NCBI GenBank assembly: GCA_038210495.1 | Contig: JBBQWR010000016.1 | Coordinates: forward strand, 1-64,000 | Direction: 5' to 3' | DNA length: 64,000 bases | From: JBBQWR01 sp038210495 | Lineage (GTDB): Bacteria; Planctomycetota; Planctomycetia; Pirellulales; DATAWG01 | In this document: positions 1 through 10,468 of the stretch, piece by piece | Layout: the number at the start of each line of letters is the position of its first letter | Numbering within the stretch: the stretch's first letter is position 1 | Position numbers and translations under genes: made by a program | The notes under the pieces: generated by a model | Seen by the model: only the letters and a program-made list of their open reading frames with translations | What the model was told of the DNA's origin: nothing | Databases searched by the model: none

Positions 1-3000
1 GTGTTCGCGGCGCCTAGCCCGACGGTCATCGCCGTGCTCGTCGAGCCGGCGGCGAGAAGGCCGATCGAGCCCGCGTTGCTGGAAGCATCGCCCGTTAGCG
101 TGCCGAATGAGGCGTCGAGTTTTTCGGAGAAGGCGTCATTCACGGCATTGTTTTGAATGCTCAAGGCGGACGCGCCAAACGTGCCGCCGACGTGAATGTT
201 GCTCAGCACGATGGGCGTTGTGATCGTGTTGGCCGCGGCGAATCGATAAACGTTGCCACTCACGGCGATCGTCTGACCGGTCAGACTCGTGGTTCCCAGA
301 CTGCTTGTGCCAGAGCCGTTGGAAGTCAGTGCGACAGGCGCTGTCCCCGTGTGCAATCCGGCCAAATTTGTGTTCGCATTTGCCAATCCGACGGTCATGG
401 CCGTGCTGGTCGAGCCGGCGGCGAGTAGCGAGATCGCTGCGGCGTTGCTCGACACATCTCCGGTAACGGTTCCAAAGCTGGCGTCGAGCTTCTCGGAAAA
501 GCCGTCGCTGGACGCCGCGTTTTGAATGCTCAAGGCAGAAACGCCGAACGAGCCTCCGACATGGATATTCGTGAGCGTGACCGGCGTGACGATCGTGTTG
601 GCGCCCGCCAACCGCCAAGCCGTTACGGTCGCGATGGGAGTGTCGGTCGTGTGGCTGGGCGGTCCACCGAGCGTGTGGTTAGCCGCACTGATAATCGACG
701 GAGTAAAAACAAAGCTGCCCGCCGTGGCCGTGCTGAACACGCCGGAGTTACTGTCGCCGCCACCCCCGTTCGCGATCGGGCTGCCGTTGGCCGACTTGGG
801 CCACGTCCCGGAAATCGACCCGGAGTTGGTGACGGTCAGGTTCGTGTAGTCGAGCGTGTCGGCCGTGCCCGTGCCGTCGTTCGTAATCGTGGCCGTGACC
901 GTGCTGGTCGTCGCGCCGGCTCCGACTCCCGTGATATGCACGTTGGAATTGGTGGCCGCCGACGACAAGTGGTACGTCGTTGAGCTAGTGAGATTGACGA
1001 CGATCAGGTCGATATCGTGCAGGGGCGTGTTGACGGCGAAGCTATATCCCTTGCCGGCGACGGGATTGAGCACCGAAAGAGCCGAGACTCCCGTCCCCTG
1101 AACGGCGCCGCTGTAGTTGATCAAGTGATATGTGCCGGGCGTGCTAAAGGGCGTGAGCAGATTTTCGTTGTAGAGGTTGAAGCCGCCGCCGTTGATCGTG
1201 AGCCCGTTGGTGCTCGTTACGCTGGCAAAGTCGTTCGCCGGAGTGCCGTTGAACTCGAAATCGTAGATCGAACCACTTGAAGTGGTGAGCGAGCCGACCG
1301 ATTGGGCGCCGACGCCATTGCCCGGGGCGTAATGGGCGCCGCTGGCGATGGTCACGGGACCGGAGATCGTGCCCGTGCCGCCGAGCGTCGCCCCACTTTG
1401 CACGGTAACGGTTCCCGAGCCCGTGCCGGAGCCGCTGGCGTTGTTGACCCTGAGCGTTCCGGCGGCGACGATCGTTCCGCCGCCGTACGTGTTGGCGCCG
1501 GTGATGTTCAGTATTCCGGCGCCGACTTTGTCGATGCCGCCGTAGACGCCCGCGGTGATTGCGTTTGTGGGGCCGGTCGTGCTGCTGATCACGCCGCTGA
1601 GTTGGGCATCGATCGATCCGCTGCCGCGATCGACCTGCACGTTGCGCATGAAGCCAGCTAGATTGATCGGATTCTGGAAATCGACTTTGTTTGTCGCAGT
1701 CGAGGCGCCGAGCACAAACACGAATCCGGGCTGGAGGAAATTGGAGCCACCCCAGATCAAAGGCGCCGAGGCGCCGCCGAGATTCACGACGCGATCGGCG
1801 CCGTATGCGGCAAAGCCGCCGTTGCCCGTGAATTGAACTTGCGCGGCGCCGAGACCCAGATCGCGGCTAAAATCGCCGTTGGCCAATCCGACGACGCCCC
1901 CTTGAAGGGCCAAATTGCTCGTGCCGCCTGTCGCGCCGATTCCGCCAGGCAAGGCAGACGCGCTATCCAGCCGGAGCACGCCGCCGTCGACATATGTGCT
2001 ACCGGTGAAAGTATTGCTGGCGGAAATGGCAAGGACGCCGCCTCCTGCTTTGTTGAGGCTCCCGGCCGTGCCGTTGCCGATCAACGGCGCGCTAATGGTT
2101 AGCGTGGAACCCGACTTGACGTTGGCGACGAATTCGCCGCTGGGGCCAGCGCCGATGAACCCCGAGCCGGCCGTTCCGGTGATCGTGAAGCCGTTGGCCC
2201 CGACGTAGAGCAGGCCGCCCGTTCGCGCATCGCTATTGTTTTGACCGCTGGCGCCACCCAACGTGAGCGTTTTGGCGCCCAAGGCCAGACTTTGCGACGC
2301 GGTGGTATCGGTAATTTTAAGGGAATTCAAAGTCAGATTGCCGGTGACCGTCGGCCCGTTGTCGGTCAAAAAGTAATTCGAGCTGCTAGCGCCCGTGCCG
2401 GTAGTCGTGGTCTGTCCGCCGCTGGCCGGGATCGTTGTGTTGTACCCGGCGTACACCGAGAGCGTAGTTTGGACGCTGCTTGCGCCAGTTCCGGCGACCG
2501 CCCAATCCGAGCTATTGAACGTGGCCCAGCCACCCAGAATTCCGGACAGGTTGTTGGCGATGCTGGTTTGGATATTGCCGCTGCCCCCTTTTTGAAAGTC
2601 GATCGAGCTGCCGGCGCCATGCGCGATCGAATTATTGAATTGACCGAGCTGCAACGTGGCGTTGCCGGAGGCGTTGTTGATGACCGATCCGCCGATGTAC
2701 GAGCCGCCATTGACGAGCCAGGAAAAGGAGGTGCTATTCCCGTTGATCTGCAGCGTGCCCCCTTTCATGTTGAGTTGATTGCCGCCGATCTTTTGCGTGT
2801 TAGTCCCTGTCATGTCGAGCAGCAGCGTGCCGGCGTCGACTTCCGTGCTGTAGGACGAGGTCGCGATCGAGGTATTGTCCCCGCTCAAAGAAAGCGTGCC
2901 GGCGCCGCCTTTGGTGAGGGTCTGGGCGTCGCTACCGCTCGTGGAGTGCCAGCCACCGCTCACGTTCAGACTTCCATCGACGACGTTGAATAGGTACGGA

Positions 3001-6000
3001 GAGGAAGTACTGGAGAATCTGAGCCCGTCACTCGTAATGCTGGAGGCGCCCGAGGAACTCAGCACTCCGCCTTGAACGAGGTTGATGGCGGGAGGTAACG
3101 CGCCGAAGATCGCGCTCTGCGCGAGCGTTCCGCTCGTGAGCGAGACATTGAAAACGTTGAGTCCACTACCATTCGCAGTATTCGCATAATCGAATGTGGC
3201 GTTATTGACGATGATAGGCGCTTTAGTGGAGAAGTCGTACGGCGCGGTGACTTGGAGAATGCCCGCATTGACAATTGTCGGGCCGGTGTAGTTGGGCGCC
3301 GTGCCGTTTGTTAATCCGAGTTTGCCCAAACCGATCTTCATTAGCCCGCCGGTGGTCGCCGTGCCGACGAAGCCGTTGGTGTTGAAGGCCGTGCCGGCGC
3401 TGAGGATGTCGAACACGGCCATCTTGGCGGGGTTGATCGAGAAGTCGCGGTTCGTAACGGCGGCGCTTCCGCCGGTGTATTGCAGCGTGCCCCCATCGAA
3501 GACGAGGTTGTTGGATCCCTGGCCCCATCCACTTGCCGTGCCGCCGCTGCTGACGGTGGAGACACTGAACACACCGCCGCTGAGCGTGGTCGTGCCGGTG
3601 AACGTATTTGTACCGCCGAGCGTGAATTGCCCCGATCCGGTCTTGGTCAAGGAGGTCGTGCCGTTGTTAGCGATTACGGCGTTGATCGTCAGCACGTTGG
3701 ACGAGTTATTGGCAAGGATCAATTCGCCGGAAGCGCCCGTCGTCAGCGTGCCTGAATTAGCCGCCGTGCCGATCGTCAGTGCCTGATTGCCGGGCGTGAG
3801 CAAAATGCCACCGCCGGCCGCTATTTGGAGCGTCTTGCTGGCGGTGTCGATCGTGGCCGCCGTGGTCGAATTTTGCAGCAAGCTGCCGATGCCCGTCGTC
3901 GATGCGGATAGAGCGATGTTGCCGCTCACTCCGCCGTTGATAATGCGGACATTGGAAGCCGCGGCGTTCGTGATCGTGCTCCCCAGGGCATTGATGTCTG
4001 TATAGCTGGCCAAGGCAACAATATTCGTTCCATTGTTGGTCGCCCAATTGGCGCCTCCCACGGTCGCGTAACCTCCGAGGATGCCGAACGTGTTGTTGGC
4101 TGTGCTGGTCGTGACGCCGTTGGTCGCCGAAATTGTGCCGGTGGGCTGCGTGAAATCGACCGTGCCGCCGCCGGCCGCGCGGGTGATCGCGCCCAGACTC
4201 AATTGCAGCGGATTGGAAGTGGCGTTGGCCGTAAGCGCAATCGATGTGGCGCCGGACGTTAGTGTCAGACCATTGAGCTGCTGACTATTGGTAGTCGAGG
4301 CCTTGCCGATCAGGTTGAGCGTTCCGCCCGTGATCGTCAACGCCGAGCTATTGGCGATGTTGTTGATGATGTTGAACGCCGGAGCGCCGGCGGCCGAGAA
4401 ATCGAGGCTGAGCGTGCTGACGTTGATCGTCGTGGCGCCGGTGTAGGTGCTCGCGCCGCTGAGGACCTGCGTGCCGCCGCCGGCGATCGTGAGGGCGGTC
4501 GTGCCTGCGCCGTTTTGGATGACGCCCGAGAAGGTTTGAGTGCCGCTCGGAAAGATGGATGACAGCGTGGCGGCGCCGGCGAGGCTTTGCGTCACCGTGC
4601 CGCTGCCCGAGAGGCCGGCGACCTGCGCGCTGAGGCCGCCGAGATCGACGACGCCGGGAGCAGCGATCGAAAGTGCGCCGGTGATAGGAAGCGTGTTGGC
4701 GATTCCCTGCTTGAGCGTGCCGGCGCTAATCGCAACGCCACCGGTGAACGTATTGGCGGCGCTGCTGAGCGTCAAAATACCGCTGCCGCTCTTTTGCAGT
4801 GCGGCGGCGCCGCTGCCGCTGGAGATTGCGTCGCCGATCGTTAGATCGGATGTTTCGTTCAAGCCGGCGCTGCCGACAGTGAATGTACGAATTGGGGTCG
4901 CCGTGTCGGCCAGGGCCAATGCGCCGCCGGTAATCGAGGCGGCGGTCGTCAGCACGCTAGCCGCCGTCAGGTCGCCGGACAGCGTCAAGAGAGCAGATCC
5001 GTTGATCGTGCCGCCGGTGATGCTCACCGGGCCGATCGTATCGGTGAATGTGACCCGGCTGAACGTGGCGCCCGGATTGATCGATAGCGCGCCGTTGGGC
5101 ACGGCATTATTAACGCCCAGCAGCAGCGTTGCGCCGGCCGCCCCGGCATTGAGCGTCGTGCCGCCGGAGTAGGTGTTGACGGCGGTGAGTTTCGTGATGC
5201 CCCCTTGCGTGCCGGTAAACGTGACGCCATTCGTTCCGGTAATCACGCTGCTAATCGTCGAGGTGAAAGCACTCGTGGTGACATTCGTAATGACGCCCTC
5301 GGCGCTGCCGAAGGCGACTGTCGCGCCGCTGATGACGGTGCTAGTCGCGCTAGGATTGAGAATCACGGCGCCGCTGGTGATATTGAGCGTGCCCGTGCCC
5401 GTGCCGATTACGCCCGTGCTCGCCAGATTCAGTGCGTTGATTGTCGTGGCGCTGGTGATGCTCGTCGTGCCGCTGTTGATCAGCACATTGTTCGCAGTGG
5501 AGGTTCCAGCCGTGATGCTGGTGGCGTATTCGCTGGCATTGCCGGCCGTGTTCAAGGGTCGGAACGTGTTTCGCGAGGAGTCGTAGGTAACAAAATCGGA
5601 GCCTTGGCTAGCAAGCGTCAGGCCACCGACGGCCCAGGGTACGATGCTCTGCGTGGCGGTATTGGCGGCCCCTCCTCCGCCGACGAGCAACGCTGCTTCC
5701 GAGACGTTGCTCTTGTACTGAAGAAACGGATTGGCGCCGGACCAATTGTTGGGTCCGCGAAGCAAAATAACGCCGTGACCGACCGCTCTCGACCAGCCAT
5801 TGGTGAACGTCAGCGTGGCGTTTGAATTGCTCCCTGGATCGATCGACGTTTCGGCGAGGCCCGGTCCAACGGACAAGCTGGCCACGGTTTCGGAGAGCGT
5901 CTGCGATGCCTGGCCGACGTAATCGAAGCTTCCGCCGTTGACAGTGATTGTGGCGGTGTCGAGTATTCGGTCGGCGCTTGTGCCCGTGTCGCCGAAACTG

Positions 6001-8207
6001 AGCTTCGCGCCATTGTTGATGGTGATGGCGGTGGACGCGGCCAGTCGGCCGGTGGCGGTTGTGAGACTTAGCGTGCCGGCGTTGACCGTCGTGGCGCCGG
6101 TGTAAAGATTGGTCGCGGAGAGCGTGAGCGTGCCGGTTCCGAATTTTGTCAGCCCGCCCGTGTTGCTGCTGGCCAGGCCGGCGGCATTACTAAACGTCAC
6201 CGAATTACCAATGGTATCGATCGAGATCGGGCTGGTGCTATTGGCGATCCGGCCCGAGACGTCGGTCGAATAGCCAAATTGGAGCGTGCCGCCGCCGAAC
6301 AAAATGGGGCCCGAGCCCAACGTCGAGGCGCCGCTGATATTCATTGTGCCGCCATTGAGGAAGGCGCCGCCCGTAAACCCCTCCGTGGTGGATGAGTGGT
6401 TGTAGCTCCAAAAACCGGAGCCGGTCTTGACCAGCGTCAGCGTTCCGCCAGATGGGTCGCTGGCGAAGAAATTGAATTGATTGTTCAATATGCTGGAACC
6501 CGTGAGCGTCACGGTGCGGGGACCATTGCCACCTGAATAAAAAAGTTGGTTCGTGCTTGTATATTGCAACGTGCCGGAACCGGTACCCGAGGCGTCCAGC
6601 GTGGCGCCGCCCGTGCCGATCGTCATATTGCCCGATTGGCCAGCAGCCGTCGTGCCGGTGTATTTGAGCGTGCCGCCGTTGATCGTCAGGATGAGGCCGG
6701 CGAATCCGCCGCCCGAGTCGTTCACCACGCCGCCATCGATGATACCGCTGGTGTTGTTTTGAGAGTTGGTTGTCGTAAGATTCAGCGTGCCGCCGCCCGT
6801 CTTGGTGATTATGGCGTGGAAAGCGCCGACCGGGGCGTTAATCGTGAGCGTCGCGCCCGACTTGACTCCGAGAAAGAGTTCTTGGCCTCCGGACGTACCC
6901 GTGCCAAGGGACGCCGCGCCGTTGATCGTGTAGGTGTTGCTTGCGCCACCCGCATAGAGCAGTCCCAGGCCGGTGCCACTGGAGCCGCCGTTGCTGAATT
7001 GCAGCCCTACGCCGGAAGCGCCGAGATTCAAACTCTGGCCGGCCCCGGTGTCGGTGATCTTGAGCGAGGCCATCTGCTCGTTGGCCGTGATAGCGTTGCT
7101 GCCACTAAGCGCGTAGTTGGTTGTCGCCGAGCTGCTGGCTCCGACGAAGCCGGTGTAGCCGGTATAGGCCATGACGTTGACGGTGCCGGAGGCAGCCGAC
7201 GTGGCGGCCAAATCGCTGCCGCCATTCACCGTGGCCCAGCCACCGAGCAAGTTGGCGGTTGTAAGCAAGCCCGGAGTGGTGGTTCTGATCCCGTTGGTGG
7301 CCGATTGCGCGCCGCCCGGCAGCGTGAAGTCGATGGCCGAGTTGTTGTTGCGCGTGATGCTGCCCAGCGACAACACCAGCGGGTTGGACGTGGCGTTGGC
7401 GTTGAGCACGATTGCGACGCTGCCGTTGTCGATCGTCAAAGCGCCGACCGTTTGGCTATTGGTCGTACTGGCTTTGCCCGTCAGCGTGAGCGTGCTATTG
7501 CCGAGCGTCAGACCGGCCGCGGTAACGCCGTTGTAGAGAATGTTCGTGGCCGGGGCGCCGGCAGCGGAAAAATCGAGCGATAGCGAGCCGTTCAGAACGC
7601 TGGTCGCGCCCGTGTAGTTGTTCGAGCCCGTGAGCGTCAGGCTTCCAATACCGAGCTTGTTAAGACCCCCTGAACCATTACCTAGCGCGCTGGAGATCGA
7701 CGTATTGCCCGTGCCGGTGACCGTGAGCGTGTTGGTCGAATTGGTGATATTGCCAACGACGGAGAATAGGTTGGTGGAGTTGTTGGTCCAAGTCTCGGCG
7801 GCGCCGAGCGCCACGGTCATCGGATTGCTGCCGTTGCCCAGTGTTACGGCGCCTGCGCCGGAATTGATCGTGACGCCATCGCCGAGGATCGTGAGCGCGC
7901 GGGATGTGACGCTGCTGCTGTCCAGCAGCGTCGTGCCCGTGTTGTTGAAGATAAGCCCTTTGACTGACGTATCGGCGCCCAGTTGCACGATCTCATTGCC
8001 GTTCACCGTCGTCCCATCGAAAACCGCGTCGTCCGTGCTGCCCGGTGGTCCGCCGGTCGTTGGGCCGGTCGGCGTGGTCCACCAGTCCGATGAGTTGCTC
8101 CACAGCCCCGTGATGGCCGTGTCCCAATAAAAATTGGCGGCCCGCCCGGGAGCGGCGAAGCCGACCAAGGTGACGGCCAGGATCAAGCCTCGGATCCAAA
8201 TTCGCAT
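1..8207 (-). CDS. Giant secreted protein with autotransporter-associated beta-strand repeats (3' end outside window)
   Basis: A single open frame runs from an ATG at 8207 to the left edge without a stop, giving at least 2735 residues; the C-terminus is missing. It opens with a signal peptide (MRIWIRGLILAVTLVGFAA, cut near GRA-AN). The rest is Gly/Thr/Ser/Asn-rich with countless short units such as GGLTKFGTGTLTLSATN and NTYSGGTTLNAG, the signature of the autotransporter-associated beta-strand (PATR) repeat, known from large surface or passenger proteins. Larger internal modules recur: one of about 130 aa starting LSLDFSAAGAPA and ending GGWATV-like occurs near nt 7600-7190, 4420-4000 and, diverged, 2835-2470. 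Near the left edge a 369-bp (123-aa) module repeats in tandem. Likely exported and surface-attached or released. No catalytic motif was recognised. The anchor (for example PEP-CTERM) would lie beyond the window. No strong Shine-Dalgarno sequence precedes the ATG. Confidence 0.88.
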   Translation of the reverse strand, partial: MRIWIRGLILAVTLVGFAAPGRAANFYWDTAITGLWSNSSDWWTTPTGPTTGGPPGSTDDAVFDGTTVNGNEIVQLGADTSVKGLIFNNTGTTLLDSSSVTSRALTILGDGVTINSGAGAVTLGNGSNPMTVALGAAETWTNNSTNLFSVVGNITNSTNTLTVTGTGNTSISSALGNGSGGLNKLGIGSLTLTGSNNYTGATSVLNGSLSLDFSAAGAPATNILYNGVTAAGLTLGNSTLTLTGKASTTNSQTVGALTIDNGSVAIVLNANATSNPLVLSLGSITRNNNSAIDFTLPGGAQSATNGIRTTTPGLLTTANLLGGWATVNGGSDLAATSAASGTVNVMAYTGYTGFVGASSSATTNYALSGSNAITANEQMASLKITDTGAGQSLNLGASGVGLQFSNGGSSGTGLGLLYAGGASNTYTINGAASLGTGTSGGQELFLGVKSGATLTINAPVGAFHAIITKTGGGTLNLTTTNSQNNTSGIIDGGVVNDSGGGFAGLILTINGGTLKYTGTTAAGQSGNMTIGTGGATLDASGTGSGTLQYTSTNQLFYSGGNGPRTVTLTGSSILNNQFNFFASDPSGGTLTLVKTGSGFWSYNHSSTTEGFTGGAFLNGGTMNISGASTLGSGPILFGGGTLQFGYSTDVSGRIANSTSPISIDTIGNSVTFSNAAGLASSNTGGLTKFGTGTLTLSATNLYTGATTVNAGTLSLTTATGRLAASTAITINNGAKLSFGDTGTSADRILDTATITVNGGSFDYVGQASQTLSETVASLSVGPGLAETSIDPGSNSNATLTFTNGWSRAVGHGVILLRGPNNWSGANPFLQYKSNVSEAALLVGGGGAANTATQSIVPWAVGGLTLASQGSDFVTYDSSRNTFRPLNTAGNASEYATSITAGTSTANNVLINSGTTSITSATTINALNLASTGVIGTGTGTLNITSGAVILNPSATSTVISGATVAFGSAEGVITNVTTSAFTSTISSVITGTNGVTFTGTQGGITKLTAVNTYSGGTTLNAGAAGATLLLGVNNAVPNGALSINPGATFSRVTFTDTIGPVSITGGTINGSALLTLSGDLTAASVLTTAASITGGALALADTATPIRTFTVGSAGLNETSDLTIGDAISSGSGAAALQKSGSGILTLSSAANTFTGGVAISAGTLKQGIANTLPITGALSIAAPGVVDLGGLSAQVAGLSGSGTVTQSLAGAATLSSIFPSGTQTFSGVIQNGAGTTALTIAGGGTQVLSGASTYTGATTINVSTLSLDFSAAGAPAFNIINNIANSSALTITGGTLNLIGKASTTNSQQLNGLTLTSGATSIALTANATSNPLQLSLGAITRAAGGGTVDFTQPTGTISATNGVTTSTANNTFGILGGYATVGGANWATNNGTNIVALASYTDINALGSTITNAAASNVRIINGGVSGNIALSASTTGIGSLLQNSTTAATIDTASKTLQIAAGGGILLTPGNQALTIGTAANSGTLTTGASGELILANNSSNVLTINAVIANNGTTSLTKTGSGQFTLGGTNTFTGTTTLSGGVFSVSTVSSGGTASGWGQGSNNLVFDGGTLQYTGGSAAVTNRDFSINPAKMAVFDILSAGTAFNTNGFVGTATTGGLMKIGLGKLGLTNGTAPNYTGPTIVNAGILQVTAPYDFSTKAPIIVNNATFDYANTANGSGLNVFNVSLTSGTLAQSAIFGALPPAINLVQGGVLSSSGASSITSDGLRFSSTSSPYLFNVVDGSLNVSGGWHSTSGSDAQTLTKGGAGTLSLSGDNTSIATSSYSTEVDAGTLLLDMTGTNTQKIGGNQLNMKGGTLQINGNSTSFSWLVNGGSYIGGSVINNASGNATLQLGQFNNSIAHGAGSSIDFQKGGSGNIQTSIANNLSGILGGWATFNSSDWAVAGTGASSVQTTLSVYAGYNTTIPASGGQTTTTGTGASSSNYFLTDNGPTVTGNLTLNSLKITDTTASQSLALGAKTLTLGGASGQNNSDARTGGLLYVGANGFTITGTAGSGFIGAGPSGEFVANVKSGSTLTISAPLIGNGTAGSLNKAGGGVLAISASNTFTGSTYVDGGVLRLDSASALPGGIGATGGTSNLALQGGVVGLANGDFSRDLGLGAAQVQFTGNGGFAAYGADRVVNLGGASAPLIWGGSNFLQPGFVFVLGASTATNKVDFQNPINLAGFMRNVQVDRGSGSIDAQLSGVISSTTGPTNAITAGVYGGIDKVGAGILNITGANTYGGGTIVAAGTLRVNNASGSGTGSGTVTVQSGATLGGTGTISGPVTIASGAHYAPGNGVGAQSVGSLTTSSGSIYDFEFNGTPANDFASVTSTNGLTINGGGFNLYNENLLTPFSTPGTYHLINYSGAVQGTGVSALSVLNPVAGKGYSFAVNTPLHDIDLIVVNLTSSTTYHLSSAATNSNVHITGVGAGATTSTVTATITNDGTGTADTLDYTNLTVTNSGSISGTWPKSANGSPIANGGGGDSNSGVFSTATAGSFVFTPSIISAANHTLGGPPSHTTDTPIATVTAWRLAGANTIVTPVTLTNIHVGGSFGVSALSIQNAASSDGFSEKLDASFGTVTGDVSSNAAAISLLAAGSTSTAMTVGLANANTNLAGLHTGTAPVALTSNGSGTSSLGTTSLTGQTIAVSGNVYRFAAANTITTPIVLSNIHVGGTFGASALSIQNNAVNDAFSEKLDASFGTLTGDASSNAGSIGLLAAGSTSTAMTVGLGAAN

Positions 8208-8752
8208 GTGTGCTGGAATCGCAGAGCAAACACCGACATCCACCAGCGAAGCAGCGCCCCGAGGTCGATCGTTGGCGGAACGTCGCGTTGCGATTGTGGT
8301 CGAACGATCGATTCGTAAGGATCGAAAATTTTTCATAGACCTATCGGCTGCGTAAGGGATACGAGGACAAGTTGGGACAACGCAATCCGGCCGCGGCGGC
8401 AGTTGTTGGGCAACCAGAGCGCGGTAGTGGAGGACGCAATGAGGACGTGCGACTGAAATGCTCGCGTGGCGACAGTATGTCGTCAACGCGAGAGGGGGTG
8501 GGAGCTGGGAAGCTGGGAAACGGGGGAAGCGGCACTCTTAAGGAAATGGCTGGGCGAAATCGCACGCGGATCGAAGGACTCATCGCCGGCAAGGCATCTT
8601 GTCGCTCGATAGGGTCAATCGCCCCCACCCCTCGATACCCCCGTCGTATGGTACGAAAGTATTCGAGTTCGTTAAAAAAGGCAAGAAAATTCGCGAAATT
8701 TTTTGCCGCGATGTTCGTGCCGGCGGTCTTCCACGAACGCGATTCTAAATGT
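8208..8752. other. Intergenic region upstream of the giant gene
   Basis: This 545-bp gap holds the leader of the giant gene and the 3' region of the beta-helix gene. I see a minus-strand terminator (8674-8707), a G-rich run with five G-tracts at 8494-8526 and a C-rich run at 8622-8642. Open frames on both strands have no recognisable family or good ribosome binding site and look spurious. Confidence 0.6.
8674..8707 (-). terminator. Rho-independent terminator of the beta-helix gene
   Basis: On the minus strand an AT-rich hairpin (GGCAAAAAATTT, loop CGCG, AATTTTCTTGCC) is followed directly by six T. It lies 45 bp past the stop codon of the beta-helix gene, so it probably ends that transcript before the giant gene. 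Confidence 0.7.
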
Positions 8753-10468
8753 TTAGGGGTCGCGCGACCCGTCTTTCGATGTTCCGATTGGCCCGCCCTC
8801 GTAGGCGCCGATGGTCTTTGCGTCGGCGTTCCGAGGACGGCCCGATCGATCAAGGGGGGGCCCCTTCTGATTGGAAATCGTCGCCGCCTTTAAGAGCGGC
8901 GAGTCGGGTTTGGGCGTGTAATCGCCATTAGCCGAATCGACGAAGCGCGGCTCGCCTTGCAGGGAATGATGATCTAGGGGCACGGTTCGCCAAGCGGCCA
9001 AATCGACCGCGCGATTGTCGCGATCGACAAACGCCGCGTCGGTCGGGAGGAAGTTGAAGTCGGATTCGACCAAGTCGGCAACGCCCGGCTTCCCGGCCCA
9101 ACTTTTCACGACGGCTTTCTTGCTCAGCAAGACATTTCCATAGCATCGAGTGGCCGAATCCTTTCCCACGAAGGCCAAGCAGGTGCTGCCTCCGTCGGAC
9201 GCAGGGTCGAACACGACGGTTGAAAAACGGATCGTGTTTCGCTTCGCGCCGTCGCGAAATACGATCGCGGAGCTATAACCCGTCGGTCCGCCAGTGACAG
9301 GACGAATTCCGCCCAGCACCACGTTCTCTAACAGACCATCCGAGCCGAATTGGTCGATCGCCGCGTCTCCCTGCAATCGCAATCCGTCGACGTGAACGTG
9401 GTCGCCAAAGATTTCCAGGCTTGCGTCTTCGATCAAGCCACCCTCGACCGTGGCCGGCGCCTTGGCGGACGTGCTCAGCGAGAGCTTCCCGCCATGCGAT
9501 TGCATGTTCTTGATGAGTAGGGCGCCCAGACCTTCGCCATGATTGAAAAATATCTGGTAATTTCGGTTGCCTGGATTTTCGAGGTGATCGGCCGTGCAAT
9601 CGATCCAGCGGTGGGTTTGCCCCGAGTGGCTGGGATCGCTGAACGAAACGTAGAACGTGGCGCCCCCGGGAATATTCGGCATGGCGTAAGCGCAGTGCAA
9701 ACCCTGGCCGACAAATTCCGTCGAATCGATGCAACCGAAATGGTGCCGGCCGGCGCGATAGGCTTCGCAGTTCTCCAGCCGCACGTCCTGACTGCCTTGA
9801 ACGCGGAATCCATAACCATCGCGGGCGTCGGCCGATTCGTCGGAGACGAGGTCGCGGAACACGAGATGATTCTTGCCCTGGGAATGGATCGGATCGATGC
9901 GGCGGCATGCCGAGTACGCTCGCTTGTCGGTACGCGGATCGCCGCCGGACGTGCTGACGAACAATGCCTTGGCGGCTTCGTCCCAGAACCAGTAATCGGG
10001 CTTGGCGTCGAGCGCGGCGCGATCTTGGCCGGTCGCCAAGAACTGCCGATCGGCCAATACAGCTCCGACGCGCGAGGATGAGGCGATCCGCCAGATATTT
10101 CTGCCGGCGGGCTGAAAGTCAGCGTTCGCCAGCGCGTCGCTGCCCCAAAACTTCGGCTTGGCGCCCGCGCCATAGGCCGCGTACACAATTGGTTTTTCGG
10201 AAGCGCCGCTGGAACTGGCGCGCAGCGACTCCCGCCACTGACCGCCGCGGGCGAACAGAATTTGATCGCCCGGTGCGAACGTCGCGGCATTGACTTTCGC
10301 GACCGTTCGCCAAGCGGCGCCCGGACCGTGCCCTTCGTGAGCATCCGAACCCGTGGGGCTGACATAATAAGTCGCTGCCGAAACGGAGACGCTCGACATC
10401 AGGATCGAAAGCGAACCGACCGCCCATGCGATCAAAGCGATTGCGAGTCTCGTCGAGCAACGCATCAT
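8753..10468 (-). CDS. Secreted right-handed parallel beta-helix repeat protein
   Basis: 571 aa. An N-terminal signal peptide (to about residue 32, ending SVSVSAA) is followed by TYYVSPTGSDAHEGHGP, the typical opening of exported planctomycete beta-helix (pectate-lyase-like fold) proteins. The middle shows evenly spaced beta-coil units (LVFRDLVSDES, VRLENCEAYRAG, LLENVVLGGIRP, TIRFSTVVFDP), and the C-terminus has the family's usual GDYTPKPDSPLL...GAYE ending. The fold is shared by polysaccharide lyases and hydrolases, but I cannot identify a catalytic triad, so the substrate is unknown. The start is supported by GGAG five bases before the first of two adjacent ATGs. It is transcribed in the same direction as the giant gene but separated from it by 545 bp and a terminator. 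Confidence 0.85.
   Translation of the reverse strand: MMRCSTRLAIALIAWAVGSLSILMSSVSVSAATYYVSPTGSDAHEGHGPGAAWRTVAKVNAATFAPGDQILFARGGQWRESLRASSSGASEKPIVYAAYGAGAKPKFWGSDALANADFQPAGRNIWRIASSSRVGAVLADRQFLATGQDRAALDAKPDYWFWDEAAKALFVSTSGGDPRTDKRAYSACRRIDPIHSQGKNHLVFRDLVSDESADARDGYGFRVQGSQDVRLENCEAYRAGRHHFGCIDSTEFVGQGLHCAYAMPNIPGGATFYVSFSDPSHSGQTHRWIDCTADHLENPGNRNYQIFFNHGEGLGALLIKNMQSHGGKLSLSTSAKAPATVEGGLIEDASLEIFGDHVHVDGLRLQGDAAIDQFGSDGLLENVVLGGIRPVTGGPTGYSSAIVFRDGAKRNTIRFSTVVFDPASDGGSTCLAFVGKDSATRCYGNVLLSKKAVVKSWAGKPGVADLVESDFNFLPTDAAFVDRDNRAVDLAAWRTVPLDHHSLQGEPRFVDSANGDYTPKPDSPLLKAATISNQKGPPLDRSGRPRNADAKTIGAYEGGPIGTSKDGSRDP

Noticed and set aside
2241..7583. Long plus-strand frames of 250 and 345 codons opposite the giant gene
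   Set aside because: They mirror the repetitive minus-strand coding sequence, lack family resemblance and have Arg/Gly/Ala-rich composition typical of antisense frames.
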